From Marinobacter bryozoorum (GTDB lineage Bacteria; Pseudomonadota; Gammaproteobacteria; Pseudomonadales; Oleiphilaceae): a stretch of DNA of 61,506 bases. Location of the stretch: assembly GCF_023156245.1 (NCBI RefSeq), contig NZ_JAKZAH010000023.1, positions 1-61,506 of the forward strand, given 5' to 3'. Numbering within the stretch: the first letter of the stretch is position 1; every line of letters begins with the position of its first letter. The notes under the pieces are model-generated. The model searched no databases, had not been told where the DNA came from, and saw only the letters and a program-made list of their open reading frames with translations. Below are positions 24,814 through 33,530 of the stretch, one piece after another. The position numbers and the translations under genes were made by a program.

Positions 24814-27800
24814 ATGAAACCGCAGCAGTCAGAGAAACCGACACTGGCCGAAAGCCGCCAGGCTGTCCGCAACTACTATCTCGCCGATGAATACAAGGTG
24901 ATCCATGAATTGATTGCGGAGGCCGGCCTGACAGCGGAGGAGCGTCGTGCCATCTCCGACCGGGCCGCTGACCTGGTGCGGGATGTCCGTTCCAGCGCGC
25001 GCTCCACCATTATGGAAAAATTCCTGGCGGAGTATGGCCTGACCACCAAGGAAGGGGTGGCCCTGATGTGCCTGGCAGAGGCCCTGCTGCGGGTGCCGGA
25101 CAACATGACCATCCACGCCCTGATTGAGGACAAGATCACCTCCGGCAACTGGGGTGCCCATGTGGGCAAGGCGTCGTCCTCGTTTATCAACTCCACCACC
25201 GTGGCGTTGCTGATGACCAGTAACCTGCTGAAGGATTCCGAGCGCCAGAGCGTGGGGGACACCCTGCGGAAGATGGTCAAGCGTATGGGCGAGCCGGTGG
25301 TTCGTACCGTCGCCGGCCAGGCGATGAAGGAGATGGGACGCCAGTTCGTACTGGGCCGGGACATCGAAGAGGCTCACAAGGAAGGCAAGGAGTACGTGGC
25401 CAAGGGCTACACCTATTCCTACGACATGCTGGGGGAGGCGGCGAGAACCGACGCCGATGCCCTGCGTTACTATGATGCCTACGAGAACGCCATCGACTAT
25501 ATCGCTCAGTTCTGCGATGGCGATGTGCGCAAGAACCCGGGTATTTCGGTCAAGTTGTCCGCACTGCTGGCGCGCTATGAGTATGGCCAGCGTGACCGGG
25601 TCATGAACGAACTGATGCCCCGGGCCCTGAAACTGGCGAAGAATGCCGCCGCTGCCAACATGGGCTTCAACATCGATGCCGAGGAACAGGACCGGCTTGA
25701 CCTGTCGCTGGATGTGATCGAGGCGATCCTGTCCGACCCGGAACTGGCTGACTGGGAAGGCTTTGGGGTGGTTGTGCAGGCCTTCGGCAAGCGTGCGTCG
25801 AAAACCCTGGACTGGCTCTACGCGCTGGCGGAGAAGCTGGACCGTCGCATCATGGTGCGCCTGGTCAAGGGCGCCTACTGGGATGCGGAGATCAAGCGCG
25901 CCCAGGTGATGGGCCTGACCGACTTCCCGGTGTTCACCCGCAAGGCCTGCAGTGATGTCGCCTTCCTCGCCTGCGCCCATAAACTGGTGAACATGGCGGA
26001 TCGCATCTATCCCCAGTTTGCCACTCACAATGCCCATTCGGTGTCCGCCATCCTGGAGATGGCCCGTACCGCTGGCCTGGACAACTACGAGTTCCAGCGC
26101 CTGCATGGCATGGGGGAGTCCCTGCACAACGAAGTCATGAAGAGCAGTGGCGTGCCCTGTCGCATCTATGCGCCGGTGGGTAAGCACAGCGACCTGCTGG
26201 CCTACCTGGTGCGGCGGTTGCTCGAGAACGGTGCCAACAGCTCCTTCGTCAACCAGATTGTGGACACCAGTATTACCCCGGAGGAGATTGCCCGTGACCC
26301 CATCGAGACCGTGGAGTCCCTGGGGGAGAACCTGTCCAGCAAGGCCATCGTCAAGCCGGCGAAGATATTCGGCGAGCAGCGCCGCAACTCCAAGGGCTGG
26401 GATATCACCGATCCGGTCACTGTTGGTGAGATTAACCGCGGCCGCGACCGATACCGGGATTTCCAGTGGCAGGGTGGCCCGGTCACTGTGACTGACCCGG
26501 CCGGCGGCGATACCCAGGAGGTGCGTAACCCTGCGGATCCCGATGACCTGGTGGGCCAGATTACCTGGGCATCGGAGCAGGACATCGATGTCGCCATTGA
26601 TGCCGCGCAGCAGGCATTCGGGGACTGGTCGGCACAATCGGCGGCCGACCGCGCCGCCTGCGTGCGCCGGGTGGGTGATCTCTATGAAGAGAACGCCCAC
26701 GAACTGTTCGCCCTCACTACCCGTGAGGCCGGCAAGTCGTTGCTCGATGCAGTCGCCGAGATCCGCGAGGCGGTGGACTTCGCCCAGTACTACGCCAACG
26801 AGGCGGAACGCTATGAAGGCAGCGGTGACCCCCGGGGCGTCATGTGCTGTATCTCACCCTGGAACTTCCCGCTGGCGATTTTCACCGGGCAGATCCTGGC
26901 CAACCTGGCGGCGGGCAACACCGTGGTGGCCAAGCCGGCGGAGCAGACCTCATTATTGGCCGTCCGTGCCGTAGAGTTGATGCATGAGGCAGGTATTCCC
27001 AGGGGAGCAATCCAGTTGCTGCCGGGCACTGGCAGCACGGTAGGTGCCGCCCTGACGGCCGATCCACGCATTGCCGGTGTGTGCTTTACCGGCTCCACCG
27101 CCACGGCCCAGCGTATCAACCAGTCGATGACGGAGACCATGGCGCCGGAAGCGCCGCTGGTGGCGGAAACCGGTGGCCTCAATGCCATGATTGTGGATTC
27201 CACGGCACTGCCCGAGCAGGTGGTCAGGGACGTGCTTGCCTCGTCCTTCCAGAGTGCCGGTCAGCGCTGTTCCGCCCTGCGTATGCTCTACGTGCAGAAG
27301 GATATTGCTGACCACCTGCTGGAGATGCTCTATGGTGCCATGGACGAACTGGGCATCGGCGACCCCTGGCAGCTGTCCACCGATGTGGGGCCTGTGATCG
27401 ACGAAGATGCCCAGAAAAAGATCCAGGAGCACTGTGACCACTTCGAGCAACAGGGCCGTTTGCTGAAAAAGGTTCCGGTGCCGGACAAGGGTCGGTTCGT
27501 GTCACCGGTGGTACTCAAGGTCAGCGGCATCGAGGAGATGGAGGAGGAGATCTTCGGCCCGGTGCTGCATGTGGCGACCTTCGAGGCGAAGGATATCGAC
27601 AAGGTCGTCGATGCCGTCAATGCCAAGGGCTACGGCCTGACCTTCGGTATCCATAGCCGTGTGGACCATCGGGTGGACCAGATTTCCAGGCGCATCCACG
27701 TGGGCAACACCTACGTGAACCGCAACCAGATCGGTGCCATTGTCGGCTCCCAGCCGTTTGGTGGCGAAGGGCTATCCGGTACTGGCCCCAAGGCGGGTGG

Positions 27801-28440
27801 GCCGCAATACGTACGTCGCTTCCTGCAGGGGGACGTCCGGCGATGCCCGGCGCCGGAGGCCGGTACCGTTGATGCCAGCGCCCTCACCGACTTGATAAAA
27901 GAGGCGGACAAACCGGCGCTGAAAGCCCCCGCTGAGCGCATGGCCGCGCTGACGCCGATATTCGGTGAGGCACCGGCCCCACTGGATGCCGAGCCGGAGG
28001 AGTTGCCAGGTCCCACCGGTGAACTGAACTGCCTGTCCAACCATCCCCGCGGCCTGGTGCTGTGCCTGGGCCCGGACCGGGAGAGTGCGCTGGAGCAGGC
28101 GGCCACGGCCCTGTCCCAGGGCAACCGCGTGGTGGTGATCGCGCCGGGGGTCGAGGACACTGTGAAGAAGGCGGCGGAGGCGGGCCTGCCCGTAGCCGGT
28201 CGTGACGGTCTGCTGGTACCTGAGGCCCTGGCCACTGTCGATGGTTTCCACGGCGTGGCCACCTGCGCCGAGACGGATCTGCCCAGGCAGTATCGCCAGG
28301 CCCTGGCCAAGCGTGATGGGGCGCTGTTGCCGCTGATCACCGAGCACACCCTGGATCAGCGCTATGTGATCGAGCGGCACCTGTGCATCGACACCACCGC
28401 CGCCGGTGGTAACGCCAGCCTGATTGCCTCAGCGGAGTAA
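24814..28440 (+). CDS. putA: Bifunctional proline dehydrogenase / glutamate-semialdehyde dehydrogenase
   Basis: 1,208 residues from ATG 24814 (TGAGG upstream); an ATG 39 bases earlier is possible. PutA oxidises proline to glutamate in two steps with FAD and NAD+. There is no ribbon-helix-helix domain at the start, so it is not a self-repressor. The PRODH barrel has RLVKGAYWDAEIKRAQ and ATHNAHSV and ends in EFQRLHGMGE. The aldehyde dehydrogenase part has the general-base Glu in AETGGLNAMIVDS and the catalytic Cys in SAGQRCSALRM. About 200 residues follow the ALDH core; this C-terminal extension fits the longer, RHH-less 'type B' PutA. Regulated probably by the divergent Lrp-type protein. Confidence 0.96.
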   Translation: MKPQQSEKPTLAESRQAVRNYYLADEYKVIHELIAEAGLTAEERRAISDRAADLVRDVRSSARSTIMEKFLAEYGLTTKEGVALMCLAEALLRVPDNMTIHALIEDKITSGNWGAHVGKASSSFINSTTVALLMTSNLLKDSERQSVGDTLRKMVKRMGEPVVRTVAGQAMKEMGRQFVLGRDIEEAHKEGKEYVAKGYTYSYDMLGEAARTDADALRYYDAYENAIDYIAQFCDGDVRKNPGISVKLSALLARYEYGQRDRVMNELMPRALKLAKNAAAANMGFNIDAEEQDRLDLSLDVIEAILSDPELADWEGFGVVVQAFGKRASKTLDWLYALAEKLDRRIMVRLVKGAYWDAEIKRAQVMGLTDFPVFTRKACSDVAFLACAHKLVNMADRIYPQFATHNAHSVSAILEMARTAGLDNYEFQRLHGMGESLHNEVMKSSGVPCRIYAPVGKHSDLLAYLVRRLLENGANSSFVNQIVDTSITPEEIARDPIETVESLGENLSSKAIVKPAKIFGEQRRNSKGWDITDPVTVGEINRGRDRYRDFQWQGGPVTVTDPAGGDTQEVRNPADPDDLVGQITWASEQDIDVAIDAAQQAFGDWSAQSAADRAACVRRVGDLYEENAHELFALTTREAGKSLLDAVAEIREAVDFAQYYANEAERYEGSGDPRGVMCCISPWNFPLAIFTGQILANLAAGNTVVAKPAEQTSLLAVRAVELMHEAGIPRGAIQLLPGTGSTVGAALTADPRIAGVCFTGSTATAQRINQSMTETMAPEAPLVAETGGLNAMIVDSTALPEQVVRDVLASSFQSAGQRCSALRMLYVQKDIADHLLEMLYGAMDELGIGDPWQLSTDVGPVIDEDAQKKIQEHCDHFEQQGRLLKKVPVPDKGRFVSPVVLKVSGIEEMEEEIFGPVLHVATFEAKDIDKVVDAVNAKGYGLTFGIHSRVDHRVDQISRRIHVGNTYVNRNQIGAIVGSQPFGGEGLSGTGPKAGGPQYVRRFLQGDVRRCPAPEAGTVDASALTDLIKEADKPALKAPAERMAALTPIFGEAPAPLDAEPEELPGPTGELNCLSNHPRGLVLCLGPDRESALEQAATALSQGNRVVVIAPGVEDTVKKAAEAGLPVAGRDGLLVPEALATVDGFHGVATCAETDLPRQYRQALAKRDGALLPLITEHTLDQRYVIERHLCIDTTAAGGNASLIASAE

Positions 28441-28539
28441 CTCCGCAGCGGGAGCATGGACGCTCCTCGCATTCCTCTGCATCCCGGATTAAAGTGGCAG
28501 ACCTTTACCCGCTGCATCGTCCGGAGTCCCGGAAGCTTC

Positions 28540-28980
28540 ATGGCCTATCTCAGCCTTTTCATTGCGGCATTTGCCGCTGCCACCTTCTTCCCGTTCCAGT
28601 CGGAAGCGCTGCTGGTAGGGCTGCTGGTGGCAGATACCTACTCCATCGCCGGCCTGCTGCTGGTGGCCACCGTCGGCAACGTGCTGGGTTCGGTGGTGAA
28701 CTGGTATCTGGGGCTGTATATCGAGCGGTTCCGTTACCGGAAATGGTTTCCCTTCAAGCCTGCCAGCCTGGAAAAGGCCCAGGTGCACTACCACCGCTGG
28801 GGGCACTGGTCGCTGCTGATGAGCTGGGCGCCCTTTATCGGCGATCCGCTGACGCTGATCGCCGGTATCATGCGGGAGCCGTTCTGGCGGTTTGTGGCCA
28901 TTGTGACCCTGGCCAAGGGCGGTCGTTACCTGATCACCGCCATGCTCACCTTTGGCTGGCTGAACAGCGGATCAGCGTGA
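28540..28980 (+). CDS. yqaA: YqaA family membrane protein (DedA/SNARE-like)
   Basis: 146 residues from ATG 28540; the frame opens 84 bases earlier but that stretch is not membrane-like and E. coli YqaA starts at the equivalent place. MAYLSLFIAAFAAATFFPFQ leads to SEALLVGLL, then GNVLGSVVNWYLG and SWAPFIGDPLTLIAG, all signatures of YqaA. Four or five membrane helices. DedA-like proteins may move lipids, but YqaA's job is unknown. The 3' end overlaps the convergent allophanate hydrolase gene by 9 bases. Confidence 0.88.
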   Translation: MAYLSLFIAAFAAATFFPFQSEALLVGLLVADTYSIAGLLLVATVGNVLGSVVNWYLGLYIERFRYRKWFPFKPASLEKAQVHYHRWGHWSLLMSWAPFIGDPLTLIAGIMREPFWRFVAIVTLAKGGRYLITAMLTFGWLNSGSA

Positions 28981-30765
28981 CGCCAGGAATCCCCGCCAGC
29001 CCCCCAGGTGGGTGATTTCCTCGGCCCCATCCAGCCCTACGGGCTCGCAGATGAAACCGGGTACCCAGCGTCCATCCGCCAGCTCCACCTTGCCGATACC
29101 CAACGGAGCCGGGATTCCCGCCACAAAGCTGCCGAACCGGTCTGCCGGTACCCGCCAGATCTCCACGGGTATTGCGGTGCCGGTATTGTCGTCCCGGATC
29201 AGGCCCGGACGCAGTGGCGGGCCGCCGGCGAGCCGATACATGCGATAGGCGCTTGCGGTTTCGGTAGTTTCCACGAGCACCGCATTCCGTTCGGTAAGCT
29301 GGTGGTTCAGAGGCAGGCCGGACAGATGCGCGCCGCAGACCAGCACATCGATGGTGCCTTCGGTAGCCTCAAGGGCCGCACTGTCGAGCAGGTCAGTCAG
29401 CGCTCCGACGGTATCGGTGGCGAGTGGATGCAAGCGACTGGTCAGGGCCAGCAGGACCTCATCCTGAAAGGCCGGCGCAAACAGGGTGCAGCCCAGGGGC
29501 AGGCCGTTATCAAGGAAGCCTGACGGCACCGCGACGGCACTGTAGTCCAGCAGGTTCATGAAGTTGGTGTAGGTACCCAGGCGGCTGTTCAGGCTGACCG
29601 GGTCAGCGTCTACTTGTGCCCGGGTATAGATAGTGGGGGTGCTGGGTGTGACCATCACGTCCACCTGTTCCCATACCCGGTCTGCCTGCTTTTTCAGTGA
29701 CTGAAGCCGGTAGCGGGCGGCGAACGCGTCCCTGGCACTTCCCTGGGTCCCCTGGCTGATAATGTTCCGGGTCACCGGCAGCAGTGCGTCTGGCTGGTCC
29801 TGGATCAGCGGGCTGGTGGCCAGGTACCGTTCCGCGACCCAGGGTCCTTCGTAGAGCAGTTTTGCGGCGTCCAGGAAGGGCTGGAAGTCCACCTCGACCG
29901 ATTTACCACCCAGACGTTCAAGTTGTGCAACGGAACGGGCAAACAGGGCCCGGGCGCCGTTATCACCATCGAAGTCCAGCTGGTGCTCGAAGGGAACCCC
30001 GAAAAGGAATTCCCCTGCTATTGGCCTGCAGCCAGTGGGTTGCGGACGTTGCCACGGATCAGCGGAGTCGCTGGCAGACGCTATGGAGAGCAGGGTCTGT
30101 GCCTGCTCTGCCGAGCGCGCAAAGATCGATACACAGTCCAGGCTCTGGCAGGCGGGTACGACGCCACGAACACTGAGCCGGCCCAGGGTCGGCTTGAGAC
30201 CGACCAGGTTGTTGAAGGCCGCCGGCACCCGGCCGGAACCGGCGGTGTCGGTGCCCAGGGCAAAGCTCACCAGGCCCAGGGCCGTGGCCACGGCAGAACC
30301 GGAGGATGAACCCCCTGAGATATAGTCCGGATCGAAACTGTTGCGGCAGGCCCCCCAGGGTTCCGGTGAGCGGGTGCCCACCAGGCCGGTGGCAAACTGG
30401 TCCAGGTTGGTCTTGCCGATGGGTATGGCGCCGGCATTGACCAGGGCCTCCACAACAAAGGCATGGCACTCCGGGTGGTAGCGAAAGGCTTCACAGGCGG
30501 CGGTGGTTGGCATGCCCGCCACATCGATATTGTCCTTGACCGCAAAGGGGATGCCATACAGCGGAAGGTCACCGGGTTCCGACTGGCTCAGTCGCTCCAG
30601 GTAGGGTTCCAGTTCTTCCAGGCTGGCCAGGTGGATCCAGATGTTGCGGTCGCTATATCCGGCGGCACGTTCCAGCACATGGGAAACGACGACGGCGGGG
30701 GTCAGATCACCGTTGCGGTAGGCCTGCAGCAGGGCCGGGATATCGAGTTTGATGGTGGTGGTCAT
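28972..30765 (-). CDS. atzF: Allophanate hydrolase
   Basis: 597 residues from ATG 30763-30765. The amidase signature domain comes first: DNIDVAGMPTT (with the cis-Ser/Lys region upstream in FAVKD), then SGGSSSGSAVATALGLVSFA and LGTDTAGSGRVPAAFNNLVG. The C-terminal ~130 residues are the second catalytic domain of AtzF-type enzymes (LTERNAVLVETTETASAYRM, then GIPAPLGIGKVELADG). It converts allophanate to ammonia and CO2. As the last gene of the guanidine-I-riboswitch operon it would finish nitrogen release. Ten bases separate it from the ABC ATPase gene. Confidence 0.94.
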   Translation of the reverse strand: MTTTIKLDIPALLQAYRNGDLTPAVVVSHVLERAAGYSDRNIWIHLASLEELEPYLERLSQSEPGDLPLYGIPFAVKDNIDVAGMPTTAACEAFRYHPECHAFVVEALVNAGAIPIGKTNLDQFATGLVGTRSPEPWGACRNSFDPDYISGGSSSGSAVATALGLVSFALGTDTAGSGRVPAAFNNLVGLKPTLGRLSVRGVVPACQSLDCVSIFARSAEQAQTLLSIASASDSADPWQRPQPTGCRPIAGEFLFGVPFEHQLDFDGDNGARALFARSVAQLERLGGKSVEVDFQPFLDAAKLLYEGPWVAERYLATSPLIQDQPDALLPVTRNIISQGTQGSARDAFAARYRLQSLKKQADRVWEQVDVMVTPSTPTIYTRAQVDADPVSLNSRLGTYTNFMNLLDYSAVAVPSGFLDNGLPLGCTLFAPAFQDEVLLALTSRLHPLATDTVGALTDLLDSAALEATEGTIDVLVCGAHLSGLPLNHQLTERNAVLVETTETASAYRMYRLAGGPPLRPGLIRDDNTGTAIPVEIWRVPADRFGSFVAGIPAPLGIGKVELADGRWVPGFICEPVGLDGAEEITHLGGWRGFLASR

Positions 30766-30775
30766 CACGGGAGCC

Positions 30776-31561
30776 TCATGCAGAAAGGGCCCGTGCCGTT
30801 TCCGACACAGAGGTTTCAATGGATTCGTAGAGCTGCCGGTCGGCCTGGCCGATGGGCAGGTCGTAGGTGATGGTGGCGCCGAAGGCTTCCGGTTGTTGAG
30901 GATCGTTGCGGACCTTGTCGAACACCAGCAGTCGGGTGCCAAGGTAGAAGCCTTCGTGCAGGTCGTGGGTGACCATGAAAATGGTGGTGCCGGTCTCTCG
31001 CCAGAGCTTCAGTATCAGTTCGTGCATGTCCCGGCGGATGCCCGGGTCCAGCGCGCCGAAGGGCTCGTCCAGCAGCAGCACCCGGGGGCGCATGATGAAC
31101 GACTGGGCAATGGCCAGTCGCTGTTGCATACCGCCGGAGAGTTCGTGGGGCCATTTGTTGGCGGCGTGGGCCAGGCCCACCGCCTCGATCATCTGATCCA
31201 CCTTTGCCAGCGCTTCCCGCCGGGCCTTGCCGAACAGCTTGCCGAGAAACGGTTTCTGCTCCAGTTCCAGGCCCATCAGCACGTTCTGGCGCACGGTCAG
31301 GTGCGGAAACACCGAGTAACGCTGGAACACGATGCCCCGGTTGCGGTCCGGCTCGCCAGGGAAGGTGTCACCTTCGAGCTGAAGGTCTCCCCGGGTGGGC
31401 TGTTCCTGCCCGAGTAACATTTTCAGGAAGGTGGACTTGCCGCAGCCGGAGGCCCCCACCAGGGTGCAGAATTCCCCTTGCTCCACGGTCAGGTTGAGGT
31501 TTTCCAGCACCACGGTGTGGCCGTATTCCTTCCACAGTTTATTGACGGTGATAAAGCTCAT
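30776..31561 (-). CDS. ABC transporter ATPase (guanidine/urea-type operon)
   Basis: 261 residues. Walker A GASGCGKST (about 36-44), Q-loop near VFQRYSVFP, signature LSGGMQQRLAIAQ and Walker B VLLLDEPFGALD are all intact, with the switch His in VTHDLHEG. It belongs to the nitrate/sulfonate/taurine importer type. Its start overlaps the permease stop by one base (31561), so the two are coupled. Together with the permease and binding protein it should import the substrate of the carboxylase, by context guanidine or a derivative. Confidence 0.94.
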   Translation of the reverse strand: MSFITVNKLWKEYGHTVVLENLNLTVEQGEFCTLVGASGCGKSTFLKMLLGQEQPTRGDLQLEGDTFPGEPDRNRGIVFQRYSVFPHLTVRQNVLMGLELEQKPFLGKLFGKARREALAKVDQMIEAVGLAHAANKWPHELSGGMQQRLAIAQSFIMRPRVLLLDEPFGALDPGIRRDMHELILKLWRETGTTIFMVTHDLHEGFYLGTRLLVFDKVRNDPQQPEAFGATITYDLPIGQADRQLYESIETSVSETARALSA

Positions 31562-32376
31562 CAGTGGCCTCCGGCGTTGTACCAGGGGAAAAGGCGGCGG
31601 TTGGCCAGTCGCAGCAGCTGGTCAATGACGATGGCCAGCAGGGTAATCCACAGTACGTAGGGGATGATCACGTCCATGGCGAGATAACGGCGCACCAGGA
31701 ATATGCGGTAACCCAGGCCCTGCTCGGAGGCGATGGCCTCGGCGGCAATCAGAAACAGCCAGGCCGGGCCCAGGCTCAAGCGAACGGCATCGATCAGTCG
31801 TGGCAGCACCTGGGGCAGGGTCATCCGGGTAACCACCTGCCAGCTGTTGGCCCCGAGGGTCTGTATCTTGATGAGCTGCTCCTGGGGTAGCTCCCGCACC
31901 CGCTGGGCCACGTCTCGCATCATGATGGGAGCGGTACCGATGACGATCAGCATCACCTTGGACAGCTCACCCAGCCCAAACACGATGAACAGGATGGGCA
32001 GAATTGCCAGCGGAGGAATCATCGACAGGGCCGACACCAGTGGTGCCATGCCAGCCCTGGCCACCGGCAGGATGCCGTTAAGCAGCCCCACCACCAGCGC
32101 CAGCGAGGCGGCAATGCCCATGCCGATACCCAGCCGTTGCAGGCTGGCGGTGGTGTCCTGCCACATCAGGTAGTCACCACTGCGCCGGTCCTCCTGGAAC
32201 GCCATGCGGTTAACGGCATCGGTCATTTGCTCGAGGCCGGGCAACAGCTTGTCGTTGGGGTTCTCCGCCAGGCGCTCCTGGGAGGCCATGCCGTAGAGCA
32301 GTACCAGAAACAGGAAGGGCACCAGCCCCAGCAGCAGGCCAACAGCACGGCCCGGGTGACGGTTAATCAGTCGCAT
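31561..32376 (-). CDS. ABC transporter permease
   Basis: 271 residues with six likely membrane helices, beginning VGLLLGLVPFLFLVLLYGM. The cytoplasmic coupling loop is LGANSWQVVTRMTLPQVLPR, the EAA motif of importer permeases (usual form EAA-x3-G-x9-I-x-LP). Family: SsuC/NrtB/TauC-like. It is placed between the binding protein (36-base gap) and the ATPase (1-base overlap), in the order of a complete importer. Confidence 0.92.
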   Translation of the reverse strand: MRLINRHPGRAVGLLLGLVPFLFLVLLYGMASQERLAENPNDKLLPGLEQMTDAVNRMAFQEDRRSGDYLMWQDTTASLQRLGIGMGIAASLALVVGLLNGILPVARAGMAPLVSALSMIPPLAILPILFIVFGLGELSKVMLIVIGTAPIMMRDVAQRVRELPQEQLIKIQTLGANSWQVVTRMTLPQVLPRLIDAVRLSLGPAWLFLIAAEAIASEQGLGYRIFLVRRYLAMDVIIPYVLWITLLAIVIDQLLRLANRRLFPWYNAGGH

Positions 32377-32412
32377 GAAGCTCTCCCATCATTGCTTGTC
32401 AACGGTTACCGC

Positions 32413-33492
32413 TCAGAGTTCGCCGTCGGCCGCCATCTGCATATAGGTGTCGTTGAAGCGAAGGGTGACGTTATTCTCGTTGCCCATAACGGAGCCGTCC
32501 GGAAACTCGATGCCGATAAAGTCCGGACTCATGGCACCCTGACCCAGCAACCCCTTCTCGAAGGAGAACTGGCGGACGCTGTCCATGGCTTCCCGGGCCT
32601 GGTCGCTGTTGATGAATTCGACGGCGTTGGCGGGCTCCCAGAACATGCGGGTAACGGCCAGTTGGGCTTCGTAGCCCTCAAGGTCTGTGCCGGACGACTC
32701 GCCCAGGGTGGCCCGGGCCTGGCGGCCTTCCTCGGTGTCGGACTCGAGGATACCCATCACTTCATACCAGGCTCCGGTGAGCGCCTTGCCCAGTTCCGGG
32801 TTGGCTTCCAGCACCTCGGTGTTCACCAGGGCCAGGTCCTTGATATGGCCGGGCACCTGGCTGGAATTGAACAGTTCCGTGGCTTCCGGGAAGGCCTTCA
32901 CCTCGCCCAGCAGCGGATTCCAGGTAACCACGGTGCGCACGTCGTCGGTCTGGAAGGCAGACACCAGGTCCGCGTCCGAGATATTGACCACGTTGATGTC
33001 CCGCTCTTCCAGGCCCACGCTGTCCAGCGCCCGCACCAGCAGGTAGTGGGAAACCGACAGCTCCACCAGGTGCACGGTGGTGCCTTCCAGGTCTTCGAGG
33101 GATTTTGCATCCTTGGCCACCACGCCGTCGTTGCCGTCGGAGTAGTCGCCGACGATCAGAGCGGTGGTATCGATGCCGGAGGCAGCGGGTATGGACAGGC
33201 CATCCATGCTGGTGGCCACCACCGCGTCGAACTGGCCGGCGGTGTACTGGTTGATGGACTCGATGTAGTCGTTGACCTGCACGATATCCACCTCGATATC
33301 GTACTTGTCCGCCCATTTCTTCATGATGCCGCTGTCCTCGGCGTACTGCCACGGCATCCAGCCCACGTAGATGGTCCAGGCCAGGGTGAAGGAGTCCTTT
33401 TCCTGGGCGGCGGCGCCGAAGGACAGGCTGGCGGTCAGCAGGCCAGCGCCAAGTGCAGCGCCCATTCGTTTGCTCAGTTCACGTGTTTTCAT
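32413..33492 (-). CDS. ABC transporter periplasmic binding protein (urea/guanidine-type)
   Basis: 359 residues with a twin-domain SBP fold. The signal peptide ends around ASLSFGAAAQ-EKD. It belongs to the NMT1/TauA-like class annotated in databases as 'putative urea ABC transporter substrate-binding protein' because it is found next to urea-carboxylase-type genes. Segments include TLAWTIYVGWMPWQYAEDSG and DVRTVVTWNPLLGEV. The riboswitch in front of the operon suggests the ligand is guanidine or a related compound. Export is to the periplasm. Confidence 0.88.
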   Translation of the reverse strand: MKTRELSKRMGAALGAGLLTASLSFGAAAQEKDSFTLAWTIYVGWMPWQYAEDSGIMKKWADKYDIEVDIVQVNDYIESINQYTAGQFDAVVATSMDGLSIPAASGIDTTALIVGDYSDGNDGVVAKDAKSLEDLEGTTVHLVELSVSHYLLVRALDSVGLEERDINVVNISDADLVSAFQTDDVRTVVTWNPLLGEVKAFPEATELFNSSQVPGHIKDLALVNTEVLEANPELGKALTGAWYEVMGILESDTEEGRQARATLGESSGTDLEGYEAQLAVTRMFWEPANAVEFINSDQAREAMDSVRQFSFEKGLLGQGAMSPDFIGIEFPDGSVMGNENNVTLRFNDTYMQMAADGEL

Positions 33493-33530
33493 GGTGTGCT
33501 CCCCGGGCTGGGCCCGTTATTGAACGTCTG

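Noticed and set aside
24829..26700. 623-codon minus-strand frame under putA
   Set aside because: Shadow of a GC-rich coding strand; the putA frame has clear catalytic motifs and this one has none.
28441..28470. GGAGC-GCTCC mini-hairpin after putA
   Set aside because: Five-base stem without T-run; insufficient for a terminator.
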